Shown here: positions 46,598 to 56,309 of the stretch, in pieces
How the letters are laid out: every line of letters starts with the position of its first letter
Numbering within the stretch: the first letter of the stretch is position 1
Assembly: GCF_012516395.1 (NCBI RefSeq)
Contig: NZ_CP051207.1
Coordinates: 1-64,000, forward strand
Length of the DNA: 64,000 nucleotides
Source of the DNA: Dolichospermum flos-aquae CCAP 1403/13F
Lineage (GTDB): Bacteria > Cyanobacteriota > Cyanobacteriia > Cyanobacteriales > Nostocaceae
Reading direction: 5' to 3'
Notes under the pieces: model-generated
Seen by the model: only the letters and a program-made list of their open reading frames with translations
Told to the model about the DNA's origin: nothing
Databases searched by the model: none
Program-made: the position numbers and the translations under genes

Positions 46598-46698
46598 GCT
46601 AGTGGTCTGTCAATTTTCTATTTGTGGATGAGGTTTATAGTTAATAGGCTTTCTATTTTCCCTCAGACTCACAATTTTTAGCTTGACAGACCACTAGC
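46598..46698. mobile_element. 101-bp MITE
   Basis: GCTAGTGGTCTGTCAA (46598-46613) is perfectly inverted as TTGACAGACCACTAGC (46683-46698), with about 70 bp of AT-rich DNA between. The right repeat contains the TAG stop codon of the desaturase gene. Confidence 0.85.
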
Positions 46699-47668
46699 CA
46701 ACTTCGTCAATTAACGAGGGATGACTACTTAACCAGTAAGTTGACTTTAAGTAACCAGCGTCTAGTTGCATAGCCGGAAAACCGTGTTTCTGTAGCACCT
46801 TTTGAATGCGCTCAAATGCTTCTGGTAATTGGTTAAAGGGAATGTCCGGAAAAGCATGATGAACAGCATGGTAGTTGAGACCTCCCATCAACCAACCGAC
46901 TAAGGAACTTGTCTGGAGATTGCGACTAGCATACATCTGGGTGAGTTGGTGGTTTTTAAACCTGCCCCACAATGCGTAATGCTCTAAGTGGTCTCGTGTT
47001 TGTAAGATGATGCCAATTATCCGTTCCAAAATGAACCAAAATAGTAAATAACGCCACAGTTGGAAGTGAGAAATTACCAGGGTTAAGAACACACCTTGTA
47101 CCAACAAGATTCCGACAACATCCAACAGTAATTGACGGCGCATATTAGATACTAACTTCTGGAATTGCAGCCCCTTGAGCAAGGTTTTCACAATTAGCCC
47201 AATTCCTCCCAACAGAAAAATATCGCAGCCCCACTGATGTCGCACATACCACTGCAACAGCGGACTTGCCTGCTCATATTCTTGCTTAGTCCACTGCATT
47301 CTTTCTGGGTCTCTTAAGTTAGTTCCATTCCAGGCATGATGCAAACGGTGCAGTTCTCCATAGACACCATAAGGTGAGAGTATTGGCCAGCTGATTAACC
47401 GAGGCATAACAATATCAAACCATTTCCATCCTGTCAATGTCTGATGGGTCATATCATGGGTACAAATCAGCAAAAACGAATAAACAACACCTGCCAGCAT
47501 AGTTGCAACTAAATAGATGCTACCCATTGGCACTGACCAAGCCAATATCACTAAGCTGAGGAATATCAATCCCAGTACACCAAAGCGTAGTAGCCCTATG
47601 CTTGGATTTATTTGGTGTAAGTCGGTTGTAGCTTCTTGTAAATCTTGGGAGATATTAGTCAACGTCAT
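46694..47668 (-). CDS. Fatty-acid desaturase superfamily membrane enzyme
   Basis: The protein has 324 residues. The three histidine boxes are HDMTH (about 70), HRLHH (about 107) and HAVHH (about 266). Hydrophobic helices lie at about 25-66 and 190-225. The di-iron enzymes of this superfamily desaturate or hydroxylate lipids or carotenoids in membranes; the substrate cannot be told from sequence. The last codon and stop (GGC TAG) fall in the MITE repeat, so the native tail may be changed. Confidence 0.85.
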   Translation of the reverse strand: MTLTNISQDLQEATTDLHQINPSIGLLRFGVLGLIFLSLVILAWSVPMGSIYLVATMLAGVVYSFLLICTHDMTHQTLTGWKWFDIVMPRLISWPILSPYGVYGELHRLHHAWNGTNLRDPERMQWTKQEYEQASPLLQWYVRHQWGCDIFLLGGIGLIVKTLLKGLQFQKLVSNMRRQLLLDVVGILLVQGVFLTLVISHFQLWRYLLFWFILERIIGIILQTRDHLEHYALWGRFKNHQLTQMYASRNLQTSSLVGWLMGGLNYHAVHHAFPDIPFNQLPEAFERIQKVLQKHGFPAMQLDAGYLKSTYWLSSHPSLIDEVG

Positions 47669-47838
47669 GTTTATAGTGAGTTTGTTTACCTGCCCATTAC
47701 AATTAAGATAACTGTTGATGCAACAACCAATAATATTTTTGATTGTCCAATCTAAAATTCCCCATTAATATACAATTCATACCCCGTTAAATCTCTATTT
47801 CCCGTGGCTGAGAATTCAAGTATCTCCCAATACTACTC

Positions 47839-48131
47839 GGTTAAGCCTTTTGTGGGCATTACAGCAATACCTGTGCCAAAATCCTGAAACCCTATTGATC
47901 TCGTAACGATTTTATTGGCTTTCAGCCCTATATTTTGCAAATTGGCGAAGGTATTGTTACAGATAACGATATTTCAACGGGTTCAGCCTTCTGGATTTCG
48001 TTACTTTTTGGTTAAGCCCTTTTTGAGCATTAGATATAACGATATTTCAATGATTTCAGCCTTTTTGATTTCGTTACCCGAACAGTATTAAATCCTGACG
48101 ACGATTTCAACAGCTATTTAACCTATGATTT
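47839..48131. repeat. Imperfect direct-repeat array beside a tnpB
   Basis: A 42-bp unit starting ATAACGATATTTCAA and ending GATTTCGTTAC occurs at 47963-48004 and 48036-48077, with looser relatives at 47910 and 48100. A second motif, GGTTAAGCC-(C)TTTT-GCATTA, occurs at 47839 and 48010. No gene lies in 47669-48312. The array may be the end of the neighbouring TnpB element or a protein-binding region. Confidence 0.7.
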
Positions 48132-48169
48132 CGTTCCGTTCTATAAAACTTACCCAAAATTACCAAAGT

Positions 48170-48330
48170 CTAGACACATCTGGACAGCGATAACCTTAGT
48201 GCTTATTTCCTGTTTAATCACGGTCTTAGAATGACTTCTAAGAGATTTGTCCGCTCCACAGGCTATCTCGGTAGAACTTACCGTTTCTGACCGTAGTTCC
48301 TAAAAGGAAGCGCTACGCTACAGGGATAAA
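48170..48330 (-). ncRNA. Probable omega-RNA region of the frameshifted tnpB
   Basis: This region follows the tnpB stop on the same strand. It contains the GGTCAGAAACGG/CCGTTTCTGACC-type pairing region and ends in the hairpin GTCTAGAC...GTCCAGAT near 48171-48195, as expected for a TnpB guide-RNA scaffold. The boundaries are approximate. Confidence 0.4.
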
Positions 48331-49445
48331 AATATCCGCAAACCATCGGTCAATGTTTTTAGCGGCGTTGAGGTCACGATCCTCTGTATGTCCGCAATCA
48401 GGACAAATATAAACGCGGTTTTTTAAGGGCATTTTATGACGATGATTACCGCAGTTAGAGCATATTTGAGAACTGGGGAAAAACCGATCCACAAGGATTA
48501 GTTCACTCCCGAATTTCTCAGTTTTATACTCTAACTGCCGTTTAAATTTATACATACCACAGTCAGCGATAGCACCCGCTAATTTATGGTTTTTCAAAAA
48601 TGCCTTAACGTGCAAATCTTCTATCCTTACAATGCTGTGATTTTTAGCTAGATAGTAGGTTAATTTGTGTATGGAATCCTTGCGAATATTAGAAACTTTG
48701 GCGTGTAATTTAGCCAATTTTCTCACAGCTTTTTTACGATTATTAGACCCCTTGACCTTCTGGGTAACGCTACGCTGTAAACGTTTCATGCGTTTACTCA
48801 TCCGGCGGTAGGCTTTGGGGTTTTTGAATATTTCACCATTACTGCAAACTGCTAACTCCTTTATTCCTACGTCAACGCCGATGGTCGGTCTATCTGCAAG
48901 TATGGGAGGTTTTTCAATCTCGTACTTCACAGAAATAAACCATCTATCAGCTTGTCGGGAAATTACACAGTTATGAGTTGCGGTAATTGGTAGAGGTTCG
49001 GCTAATCGTACCCAACCGATTGACGGTAATTTAATTCTTTTACCATCGTTTTTAATTAACGGTTTCGCCTTAGTCCCTGACTCTAAATAAAAAGAATCGT
49101 GCTGTCCTTTTTTCTTGAATCGGGGTTGTTTCGATGTTTTGAAAAACACCTATCCCATGCTTGGCGTAAGTCAGTTAACGCCTTTTGTGGGACATTTTTG
49201 TTAACTTCGTAATACCAAGCGTGTTCAGATTTAACCTCGGCGACTAACTTTTTATGCAAGTCAATCGCTGATGGTAATTTAAGTTTTTCGCCTTCTTTGC
49301 GAGTAGCTAAAATATCTATGATTTGAGCATTTGCCCAGTTGTAAGCGTGTCTAGCGACTCCAGAAGCCTTGCGAAAAGCTGTAATCTGTCGGTTATTTGG
49401 AACTAGTGCAGTTTTGAATGATAAAAGCATTGATTCGACCTTCAA
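48313..49445 (-). pseudogene. tnpB: tnpB with a single frameshift
   Basis: The N-terminal part (49445 to about 49140, MLLSFKTALVPNNRQITAFRK) ends in another frame after CFSKHRNN. The main part (about 49140 to 48313) continues FKTSKQPRFKKKGQHDSFYL. Adding one base to the A5/T5 run at 49142-49146 joins them. RuvC motifs (GVDVGIKELAV, RIEDLHVKAFL, EDRDLNAAKNI) and the CSNCGxxxH...CPDCG zinc finger are intact. It is either a decayed TnpB or a sequencing indel in a homopolymer. Confidence 0.85.
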
Positions 49446-49491
49446 TGTTGTGTTATCATATCTAGTATATCAGACATATTAGGATTTGGCA

Positions 49492-49660
49492 ATGCCTCGG
49501 ATTAAATTTAAACCACAAAATAAAGTAGCCTACGATAAATCACCCTTGCAATTTAAGGTTTTACCTGGAGTCAGGGAAAAAATTAAAACCGTCCCTGACA
49601 CAGCAGCAACGGTTGAGGGATTTTGTTGATCAACTTATTGAAGACTTGGACAAACAGTAA
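49492..49660 (+). pseudogene. Small cyanobacterial protein with frameshift
   Basis: From ATG 49492 the frame reads MPRIKFKPQNKVAYDKSP, LQFKVLPGVREKIKTVPD. The native end QQRLRDFVDQLIEDLDKQ lies in the next frame and stops at 49660. The slip falls in the ACAGCAGCAACG stretch near 49600-49612. The rejoined protein of about 56 residues looks like a small cyanobacterial DNA-binding or antitoxin-like protein. Confidence 0.65.
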
Positions 49661-49673
49661 TATATGGATAGTT

Positions 49674-51995
49674 ATGGATAGAAATTATCAAGCTGTTTCT
49701 ACCCCTAAAGTAGATCCACTTCCAGAATTAAATCTGGTCGAAATCCAGCAGTATTTAGAGAGTGGACTGTTTCATGGCATCGGCAAGAAAACAGCCGCAA
49801 CTCTTGTCAACCACTTTGGCTGTGACACCTTATCGGTGTTAGATGCCTATCCAGAAAGAATTGAGGAAGTCCCTGGACTTGGTAAATATCGAACCGTTGC
49901 AATTACTACAGCTTGGTCAGAGAGTAAAGCCAATCCGACCAGAGCTGCTGTTGCCAAACTTTTGGCAGTGGGAACATCATTGCGGTTAACCTTAAAGATT
50001 TGTGAGTATTACGGATACAGAACCTCATCAGTCCTCGCCAACGACCCGTACAAATTAATTGATGACATTGAGGGCATCGGCTTTAAAACTGCTGATGAAA
50101 TAGCACTGTCCCTCGGACTTGAAGTTGACAGCGCCACTCGTTACCAAAAAGGTCTGCTTCATGTCTTGAAAGAAGCCTTGAGTGAGGGCAATTGTTTTCT
50201 GCCTGAATCCCAATTGCTGGTGCGGGCTGTGAATGCGCTCAAGCGTCCAGATCACACACCCGACTATCAATCTTTGACTGCCATTTTGGCTCAGTTAATT
50301 GAGAACCAAACTTTATTTTATGGCGAGATTGCCAATAGTGTTTATCAAAGAGCCGCCTACCGCGCTGAACTTTCTGTAGCATTAAAAATTCAAACTTTAA
50401 TTAACCAACCAACTCACTCAACAGAACATCTAGAACACTGGTTAGCCGAATTTGAAGCAGTTGGCTATCGCCAAATCGAACGATTGAGTAAAGAACAGGT
50501 CAGCGCCTTGTTCATGGCAGTTAAACATCCGATTAGTATCATTACCGGCGGACCCGGACGCGGTAAAACCTATGTGTTAAAAAGCTTAGTGGAATGGTTG
50601 ACATCCATTGGGGCAAATATAGCTCTGGCAGCCCCCACGGGGAAAGCTGCCAACCGGATGAAATATGCCACAGGCATGGAAGCAACTACCATTCACCGTC
50701 TCCTGCAATGGCAGGGACGTGGACAAGCTTTTCTCTATAACGAAGATAATCTTCTGGCTATTGATTGGCTAATTGTTGATGAATTTTCAATGGTGGACAT
50801 ATTTCTGTTCAATTCTTTACTCAAAGCTTTACCACCAACCACGCAAATTCTGCTAGTAGGAGACTCTGACCAATTACCCAGCGTTGGGGCGGGAATGGTG
50901 CTGCGAGACTTGCTGCATTCCGAATTAGTACCGACAACGAGATTGCAAACTATTTATCGACAGCGACACGAAAGCCCGATTATCTATGCAGCCAGCGACG
51001 TAAATTTTGGCACAGTTCCGACCCTGCACAATTTTAATCAGGCTTCGTCGTGGATGGATGTAGGGGACTGCGCCATGTTAGAAACTCCTTCACCACAAGC
51101 GACGGCTGACATGATTGTCGAGTTAGTCACTGCCATAAACCGTGAAAATGTAGATTTAAATCAACAAGTGATGGTGTTAGCACCCCAAAAGGAAGGGGCA
51201 GCAGGAGTTCACAATCTTAATCAGTTGCTGCAACCAATTTTCAATCCCCCAAAAGATAACCAGCCAGAAGTCGTTTCTGGGTCAGTCGTCTACCGCATGG
51301 GGGACCGGGTGATACAACTAAAAAATCGTTATGATACCGACCCCCCAGTGATGAACGGTGAGACTGGTCAGGTGATTGCTGTAGATGCCCAAAAATCAAT
51401 GGTGAAGATTTTATTTGAGGGAGGGGCGATGATTGACTATTATCCTGGTTACTTTGAGCAAATTATGCATTCGTTTTGTATAACCTGCCATAAGAGCCAG
51501 GGTAGTGAATTTCCCTATGTGATTTTCCCATTATTAATGTCTAACTACCGAATGTTAACCCGGCAACTGCTTTACACCACCATGACTCGCGCTCAAGGGA
51601 CATTTATCGCGGTGGGACAAAAGGAAGCATTAAAGATAGCTGTGGTGACAGATAAACCAGCAAAACGGTTTACTGGGCTAATGACTTTACTCATCTCACC
51701 CATTGATGAACTGGTCAAAATATGGGAGAGTTTAGGCAAAGCCAAGGGTGTTGCCAGTAAAACACCATCTATGGTAACAGTTGCGTCTAGATTGCGCGAT
51801 CGCTCCATTAATGCTACCCCAGGACAGATGACGACTATCGGCACTATCGCACTACAACTGTATGAGGAGAAATATGGACATCGCCCGTCGAAACAACCTG
51901 AACAGGTGGGTAAGTTTCGGTTTAAGACTTATCACTATGAGATAGGGGCGGTTGAGTTAATTGACTCGGCGATTGATTTAGTGATGAATCAGTAA
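49674..51995 (+). CDS. recD2: RecD2-type helicase without OB domain
   Basis: The start is placed at ATG 49674 (MDRNYQAVSTPKVD), giving 773 residues; a longer upstream frame overlaps the small pseudogene. Helix-hairpin-helix segments come first (GIGKKTAATLVNHFG, IEGIGFKTADEIALS). Helicase motif I is GGPGRGKTYV (about 291-300), motif II LIVDEFSMVD (F replacing the usual A), then LVGDSDQLPSVG and TCHKSQGSEFPYV. The N-terminal OB-like domain of the 21101 enzyme is absent. About 90 extra residues follow the helicase core. The two RecD2 proteins are clearly divergent. Confidence 0.88.
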   Translation: MDRNYQAVSTPKVDPLPELNLVEIQQYLESGLFHGIGKKTAATLVNHFGCDTLSVLDAYPERIEEVPGLGKYRTVAITTAWSESKANPTRAAVAKLLAVGTSLRLTLKICEYYGYRTSSVLANDPYKLIDDIEGIGFKTADEIALSLGLEVDSATRYQKGLLHVLKEALSEGNCFLPESQLLVRAVNALKRPDHTPDYQSLTAILAQLIENQTLFYGEIANSVYQRAAYRAELSVALKIQTLINQPTHSTEHLEHWLAEFEAVGYRQIERLSKEQVSALFMAVKHPISIITGGPGRGKTYVLKSLVEWLTSIGANIALAAPTGKAANRMKYATGMEATTIHRLLQWQGRGQAFLYNEDNLLAIDWLIVDEFSMVDIFLFNSLLKALPPTTQILLVGDSDQLPSVGAGMVLRDLLHSELVPTTRLQTIYRQRHESPIIYAASDVNFGTVPTLHNFNQASSWMDVGDCAMLETPSPQATADMIVELVTAINRENVDLNQQVMVLAPQKEGAAGVHNLNQLLQPIFNPPKDNQPEVVSGSVVYRMGDRVIQLKNRYDTDPPVMNGETGQVIAVDAQKSMVKILFEGGAMIDYYPGYFEQIMHSFCITCHKSQGSEFPYVIFPLLMSNYRMLTRQLLYTTMTRAQGTFIAVGQKEALKIAVVTDKPAKRFTGLMTLLISPIDELVKIWESLGKAKGVASKTPSMVTVASRLRDRSINATPGQMTTIGTIALQLYEEKYGHRPSKQPEQVGKFRFKTYHYEIGAVELIDSAIDLVMNQ

Positions 51996-52174
51996 TTACT
52001 AGCGGTCACTTTACTTACTCGCATTAAAGTTCCATCTTTTTCCAAACGAGAAAGCGTTTTGCTGACGGCAGTAACAGGATAGTCGGAGAAGTCAGCGTAC
52101 ATCCAATACCCTTCTTCACATTCCTCAATTCTGTTGCGGATATTTTCTGCAGCACTACTCTTAGTCCGTTTCAT
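51989..52174 (-). CDS. Small winged-helix-like protein (DUF6088-like start)
   Basis: The protein has 61 residues. ENIRNRIEECEEGYWMYADFSDYPVTAVSKTLSRLEKDGTLMRV resembles the winged-helix N-terminus of DUF6088/AbiEi-type antitoxins, which are normally much longer. It overlaps the recD2 end by 7 bp convergently. It may be a stand-alone regulator or a truncated antitoxin. Confidence 0.5.
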   Translation of the reverse strand: MKRTKSSAAENIRNRIEECEEGYWMYADFSDYPVTAVSKTLSRLEKDGTLMRVSKVTASNY

Positions 52175-52821
52175 TTTTTTATTTCAACAAGATTTAGCTT
52201 ACCGGGCATTCCTGTAAACGAAATCCAGGTTTCTGTTATTGGTTTTTAGTTTTTTTATCAGTAAGCTGTTCAAAAATCGGCAATTTGGCAACCAAGTTTT
52301 TACTATTAACGGTTTAATAAAAATATCAACAGGGATAACGGGATAAAACAGAACTTCAACAATAATTTTCCCACTCCCTCGCCAGTTGCCAATAGAGTGC
52401 TGTAGCATACCCCCCCTAAAAGCTAATTATCAACACTCTTTCACCGCTTCAAACACAACTGGCTAGATTTACATCCATACCAGAATAGCGCAGATGCACA
52501 GTTCGGTTGCAAATATTTGCAGTCGTTAAACATCAATTTAACGACTTGATCTACAGGTAAAGTTATACGATTAGAAACTAAATATGATTAAGTATAAATA
52601 TAAGCGTCCCTTTAACAACGGTTTAAAAGTGGTAAATCACCAACTTTTTTTTGAATGGGTGATATAGTTAATTAACTAGTTAGACAAAAACTAGTTTAAA
52701 GAACTAGTCTAAAAACTAGTAAAAATCCTCAAACCGACTTAAACCCACTCAAAAGCCACTAAGTAGATAAAATTAACTTATCTATGAAATTTTATGGCTT
52801 CTGAACTCTCAAGAGGCAAAA
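52175..52821. promoter_or_regulatory. Long intergenic region with ACTAGT iterons
   Basis: No gene is supported. At 52674-52725 four copies of AACTAGT begin at 52674, 52689, 52702 and 52714, about 12-15 bp apart, each followed by an A/T-rich spacer. This array, 100 bp before the two-gene unit at 52822, looks like an operator for a small repressor or a replication-type iteron set. Confidence 0.6.
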
Positions 52822-53253
52822 ATGGTTATTTTAGACCTAAAAAATTTAAAAAGCAATACTCACTTCACTGTATCTAATGCTTTGAAGAATTTCTTTGGGT
52901 TTATTCTCGAAAAAATACGCCATGAACCTGAATTAACAGAAATCAAAAAATTAGTAAAGCAGTTGGAAGAATTGCCCAATGTTGATGGGGTTAGAGTATT
53001 ACGAAATAAGGATAACAGTTCACATGAAATAGTATTTCAAATATTATCTCATGTAGATTCTGACTCAAGAACAAAGCTTGTTAAAACAGCAATTTCTTTG
53101 GCAATAAAAACTGAAAGAAAACTTGATAGTATCTTCAATGTTGAAGATTGGGATCTTGGAGTTAGAGTAGTCAAAAAGTTTGAAAATACTAATAAGAACC
53201 AAAAAGTTGTTTTAACAAATGTCCAAGCAGAGCATCTACGAGCAGCAAGCTAA
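52822..53253 (+). CDS. Unknown protein, first gene of a HEPN-like pair
   Basis: The protein has 143 residues with an AGAGG site. It begins with helices (FTVSNALKNFFGFILEKI). A segment of alternating strands and helices follows (VDGVRVLRNKDNSSHEIVFQIL, RTKLVKTAISLAIKTERKLDSIFNVEDWDL) that may be a degenerate nucleotidyltransferase fold; no catalytic GSxxxDxD is present. It overlaps the next gene by 35 bp. By position it would be the antitoxin-like or sensing partner. No family is recognised with confidence. Confidence 0.55.
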   Translation: MVILDLKNLKSNTHFTVSNALKNFFGFILEKIRHEPELTEIKKLVKQLEELPNVDGVRVLRNKDNSSHEIVFQILSHVDSDSRTKLVKTAISLAIKTERKLDSIFNVEDWDLGVRVVKKFENTNKNQKVVLTNVQAEHLRAAS

Positions 53254-53635
53254 ACTTAATGAAGAAAATGCAAGAAAAGCCCATACAGAATCACCTGAAT
53301 GGGCTATTATTATGTATTTTTATGCTGCCCTGCACTGGGTTAATAATTATGCTCATAAAAGAGGTGAAATGTCCCAGTTACAAGACACAAATAAAACAAC
53401 TTCACCACATACTCTTAGAAAACGTTACGTTAAAAAAGTCTCTAAACATAAGGGCAACGAAGATGAATTATATGAAAATTATAAGTTTTTATTTGATGAG
53501 AGTATGGTAGCTAGGTATTTAGAAGACGGAGAATTCGAGTGCATAAATATGACTTCTAGGGAATATTATAAAGAATGTAATATTAAAGATTATATTGATA
53601 GTTTAGAAATAATTAAGAAAATGCTTAGGGAATAA
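53219..53635 (+). CDS. HEPN-like protein
   Basis: The protein has 138 residues. KLNEENARKAHTESPEWAIIMYFYAALHWVNNYAHKRGE is the long-helix start typical of HEPN proteins (a cell-contact or RNase fold), but the RNase motif Rx4-6H is not evident. An acidic helical end follows. The 35-bp overlap with the upstream gene implies coupled synthesis and a complex. It is best described as a candidate toxin-antitoxin-like or abortive-infection pair. Confidence 0.55.
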   Translation: MSKQSIYEQQAKLNEENARKAHTESPEWAIIMYFYAALHWVNNYAHKRGEMSQLQDTNKTTSPHTLRKRYVKKVSKHKGNEDELYENYKFLFDESMVARYLEDGEFECINMTSREYYKECNIKDYIDSLEIIKKMLRE

Positions 53636-53662
53636 TACAAGCGTTTTCTTAGTTAGTTCTGC

Positions 53663-53792
53663 TAAGTAGGTGGGCGGAGGAAAATCAAAATATATTTCGT
53701 TTTGTGAAATGGCTAAAACTCAACTACAATAACGCATTGAGGCAAATTTACATATCGTTACACATTTTGGTTATTTCACGTCCACCTACTTA
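53663..53792. mobile_element. 130-bp MITE-like palindrome
   Basis: TAAGTAGGTGG (53663-53673) is perfectly inverted as CCACCTACTTA (53782-53792). The interior is non-coding. No certain target-site duplication is visible. Confidence 0.7.
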
Positions 53793-53963
53793 ATTAAATT
53801 AGATTTTAACCCTAACCTAAAGTCTTAGTCTTATTAACCACCCACCCGATCTGATTCCCCAACTTACCTGTTTTGGTGAAAGTAAAGCTACCCCATACAA
53901 AGGTCAATTCATCTTTACCTACCGTTGAGATAACACCAATCAATTCTTTTACCTTAGCTGTAC

Positions 53964-54326
53964 TTAAGTAGACTGTGTTTCTGATTCTGAAAGCGTGGTT
54001 AAAAGTTCTTCTTTTCTTTTTTCTAATTCAGAGATTTTCCGTTTCAAACTACGGATTTCTGTATTGATTTTCGATAATTCAGCTTTGTGCTTTTGAGTTG
54101 TGAGATAATCCGACCCATATTTTTAAATGACAAAATCTTCTACCTCATTCCTTAAGAGTTTGAAGCACGGATTTCCATATAAAGTGTTGTGCCGATATTG
54201 CAATTTTCCTGATTTGATAGCCGCAATAATTTCTGTTTGCTTCAGGTTAAATTCTTTTTGGGCTGTTTTATCGCTCAAAGTAGCTCCCTTTTGTCCCCAA
54301 AGGGAATTATCTTCTTCATGATTCAT
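53964..54326 (-). pseudogene. Coiled-coil protein interrupted by one in-frame TAA
   Basis: The first 67 codons (MNHEEDNSLWGQKGATLSDK ... NEVEDFVI) end at TAA 54125-54123. The same frame continues KYGSDYLTTQKHKAELSKIN and EIRSLKRKISELEKRKEELL to a stop at 53964. The two parts look like one protein of about 120 residues with a small DNA-binding-like start and a coiled-coil end. The TAA probably replaces GAA or AAA. Either the gene is dead or both parts are made separately. Confidence 0.7.
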
Positions 54327-54461
54327 TTGGTAGGTAAAGATTAAAATGAGGGACTAATTGGGATGCTCCCAAACAATTTCGCCTTCACTGTCGCGAAAAA
54401 CTTGATTAAATAACGTATTTTCCATGAGTTTCTGCTGTAAACGTCCTAAAATGAGATTAGG

Positions 54462-55979
54462 TTATTCAACGATTTTATGCAAGTCCTTTACAGCCGGACC
54501 CTGAATCACTTTACCGTCGCAGCTAAACCGAGAACCGTGACAAGCACAATCCCAACTTTTTTCAGCATTGTTCCAACTGACAATACAAGCCAGATGAGTA
54601 CACACGGCAGAAACAGCATGAACAGTTCCTTGTTCATCTCGGTAAGCGGCAACTTTCTCATTATCAATGGTCAATAGCTTGGCTTCACCATGAGTAAGTT
54701 CGGAAAAAGAAGAAGACTGAAGACCTTTGAAGCGATCGCCAATCCAGCGACTTGCTACATCAATGCCTTGTTTAACTGATTGCTGTGTCAAAAACGGAGT
54801 TGCACGAGTCGCATCATACAATTGAGCATAAGGATTATCTTGTCCGAGAATCAAATCTGAAAGCAACATTCCCGCCATTGTTCCTTTCGACATTCCCCAG
54901 AGACTAAATCCGGTGGCGACATAAATATGATGGTTAAAAGGAGTCAGGTTGCCGATGTAGGGCAGCTTATCAAACGACACCATATCCTGATTTGACCACC
55001 GATAGGCAAAAGTATCAACGTTAAAGCGATCGCGGGCATAATTTTCCAATTTTTGGTAGCATTCTTCTGTATTGGTAACTGTTCCCACCTTATGCCCTTC
55101 ACCACCAACTAGCAGCAGTAGCTCACCATTATCGGGCGTTGTGCGAATGGAATAGGAGGAATGCTTCTTACTGCCAATATACATTCCTTGTGGGGCTTTG
55201 GCAGGGTCAATCTTAGCAGCAACGATGTAGGAACGGGAAGGATAGGTTTTCGCAAAAAACAGTCCTTGATCTAGAATCGGGAGATTAGTGGCAACAATCA
55301 CATCTTGAGCGGTGATCACTCCCTGATCAGTCTCAACTTGACAGGGATTGCCTTCTTCTACTTTTTGAACTCGCGTATTTTCAAATAAATAACTACCGTT
55401 ACCAGAAATATTTTTGGCTAGATGTAATAGATATTTGCGGATATGAAATTGAGCTTGATTTTCAAATTTAATTGCTCCAGCAATTGCAAAAGGCAATGAT
55501 GTTTCTTGCACAAAAGTCGCCGGCAGTCCTAGTTTCAAAGCGGCTGCTACTTCATCTTGAATTTGCTCTAAATCATCCTCTGATTCTGTAAATGTGTAGG
55601 CACTTTGCCGGCTAAAATCACAATCAATTTGCTCTTTGGCAACAAGTGAAGCCACGAACTCAATTGCAGCTTGATTTGATTCTGCATAAAGTCGCGCTTT
55701 CTGCTCGCCGATTTGTTTGATTAAATCAGCGTAAATTAATTGGTGTAATGATGTAATTTTCGCAGTTGTATGACCACTCACACCTGTAACAATTTGCCTA
55801 GACTCAATCACCGCGACTGTCTTCCCTGCTCGTTTTAGCAATGTCGCTGCGGTCAGTCCCACAATGCCCGCACCAATAATGGCCACATCTACCGAAATGT
55901 TATTTTCTAGGGGTGGATAGGTTGTTTCAGCAGTTGAGTCAATCCAAAATGAAATTGGTTTCCCAGTTAAAGAAGTCAT
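54462..55979 (-). CDS. FAD-dependent oxidoreductase with C-terminal Rieske domain
   Basis: The protein has 505 residues. The dinucleotide-binding motif is VAIIGAGIVGLTAATLL (about 32-48), of the DAO/glycine-oxidase type. GFSLWGMSKGTMAGMLLSDLI (about 352-372) is the C-terminal FAD-contact block. A Rieske [2Fe-2S] module follows, with CTHLAC (about 457) and CACHGSRF (about 475). This fusion is common in cyanobacteria and other bacteria; its substrate is unknown. Electrons could pass from FAD to the cluster. It is intact and monocistronic. Confidence 0.9.
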   Translation of the reverse strand: MTSLTGKPISFWIDSTAETTYPPLENNISVDVAIIGAGIVGLTAATLLKRAGKTVAVIESRQIVTGVSGHTTAKITSLHQLIYADLIKQIGEQKARLYAESNQAAIEFVASLVAKEQIDCDFSRQSAYTFTESEDDLEQIQDEVAAALKLGLPATFVQETSLPFAIAGAIKFENQAQFHIRKYLLHLAKNISGNGSYLFENTRVQKVEEGNPCQVETDQGVITAQDVIVATNLPILDQGLFFAKTYPSRSYIVAAKIDPAKAPQGMYIGSKKHSSYSIRTTPDNGELLLLVGGEGHKVGTVTNTEECYQKLENYARDRFNVDTFAYRWSNQDMVSFDKLPYIGNLTPFNHHIYVATGFSLWGMSKGTMAGMLLSDLILGQDNPYAQLYDATRATPFLTQQSVKQGIDVASRWIGDRFKGLQSSSFSELTHGEAKLLTIDNEKVAAYRDEQGTVHAVSAVCTHLACIVSWNNAEKSWDCACHGSRFSCDGKVIQGPAVKDLHKIVE

Positions 55980-56153
55980 GGTTTTTTCTGTACTTATTTA
56001 AGTAAGTTATCCAACTCTGCTCAGAAAGAATTTTCCCAGCCGTCGTGATATTTATCTATCACGAGGATTTACAGATCATGAATTTGAGCCGATACCACCG
56101 CAGCTTATTGATGAGTCAAAGTTTTTTCCTCACCAGCCAAACCACAACAACAA

Positions 56154-56309
56154 TTAAACCATCCTTCGTCCTATCAATAAATTGTAGACAATGCCAATGA
56201 GTGCCAAAACTAAAAGCAAGTGAATTAAGCTACCGCCAATGTGAATTGAGAATCCTAACAACCACAAAACAAAAAGTACAACAACAGCAGTCCAGATGAG
56301 ATTTAACAT
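56154..56309 (-). CDS. Lmo0937-family small membrane protein
   Basis: The start is placed at ATG 56309 (MLNLIWTAVVVLF), which has AGGAA eight bases upstream, giving 51 residues. Two hydrophobic helices (LIWTAVVVLFVLWLLGF and LIHLLLVLALIGIVYNLLIG) with a short GFSIHIGG link are the hallmark of this stress-linked family. The precise role is unknown. Confidence 0.85.
   Translation of the reverse strand: MLNLIWTAVVVLFVLWLLGFSIHIGGSLIHLLLVLALIGIVYNLLIGRRMV

Noticed and set aside
52199-52408. 69-codon minus-strand frame
   Set aside because: No ribosome site and no ordered sequence; treated as intergenic.
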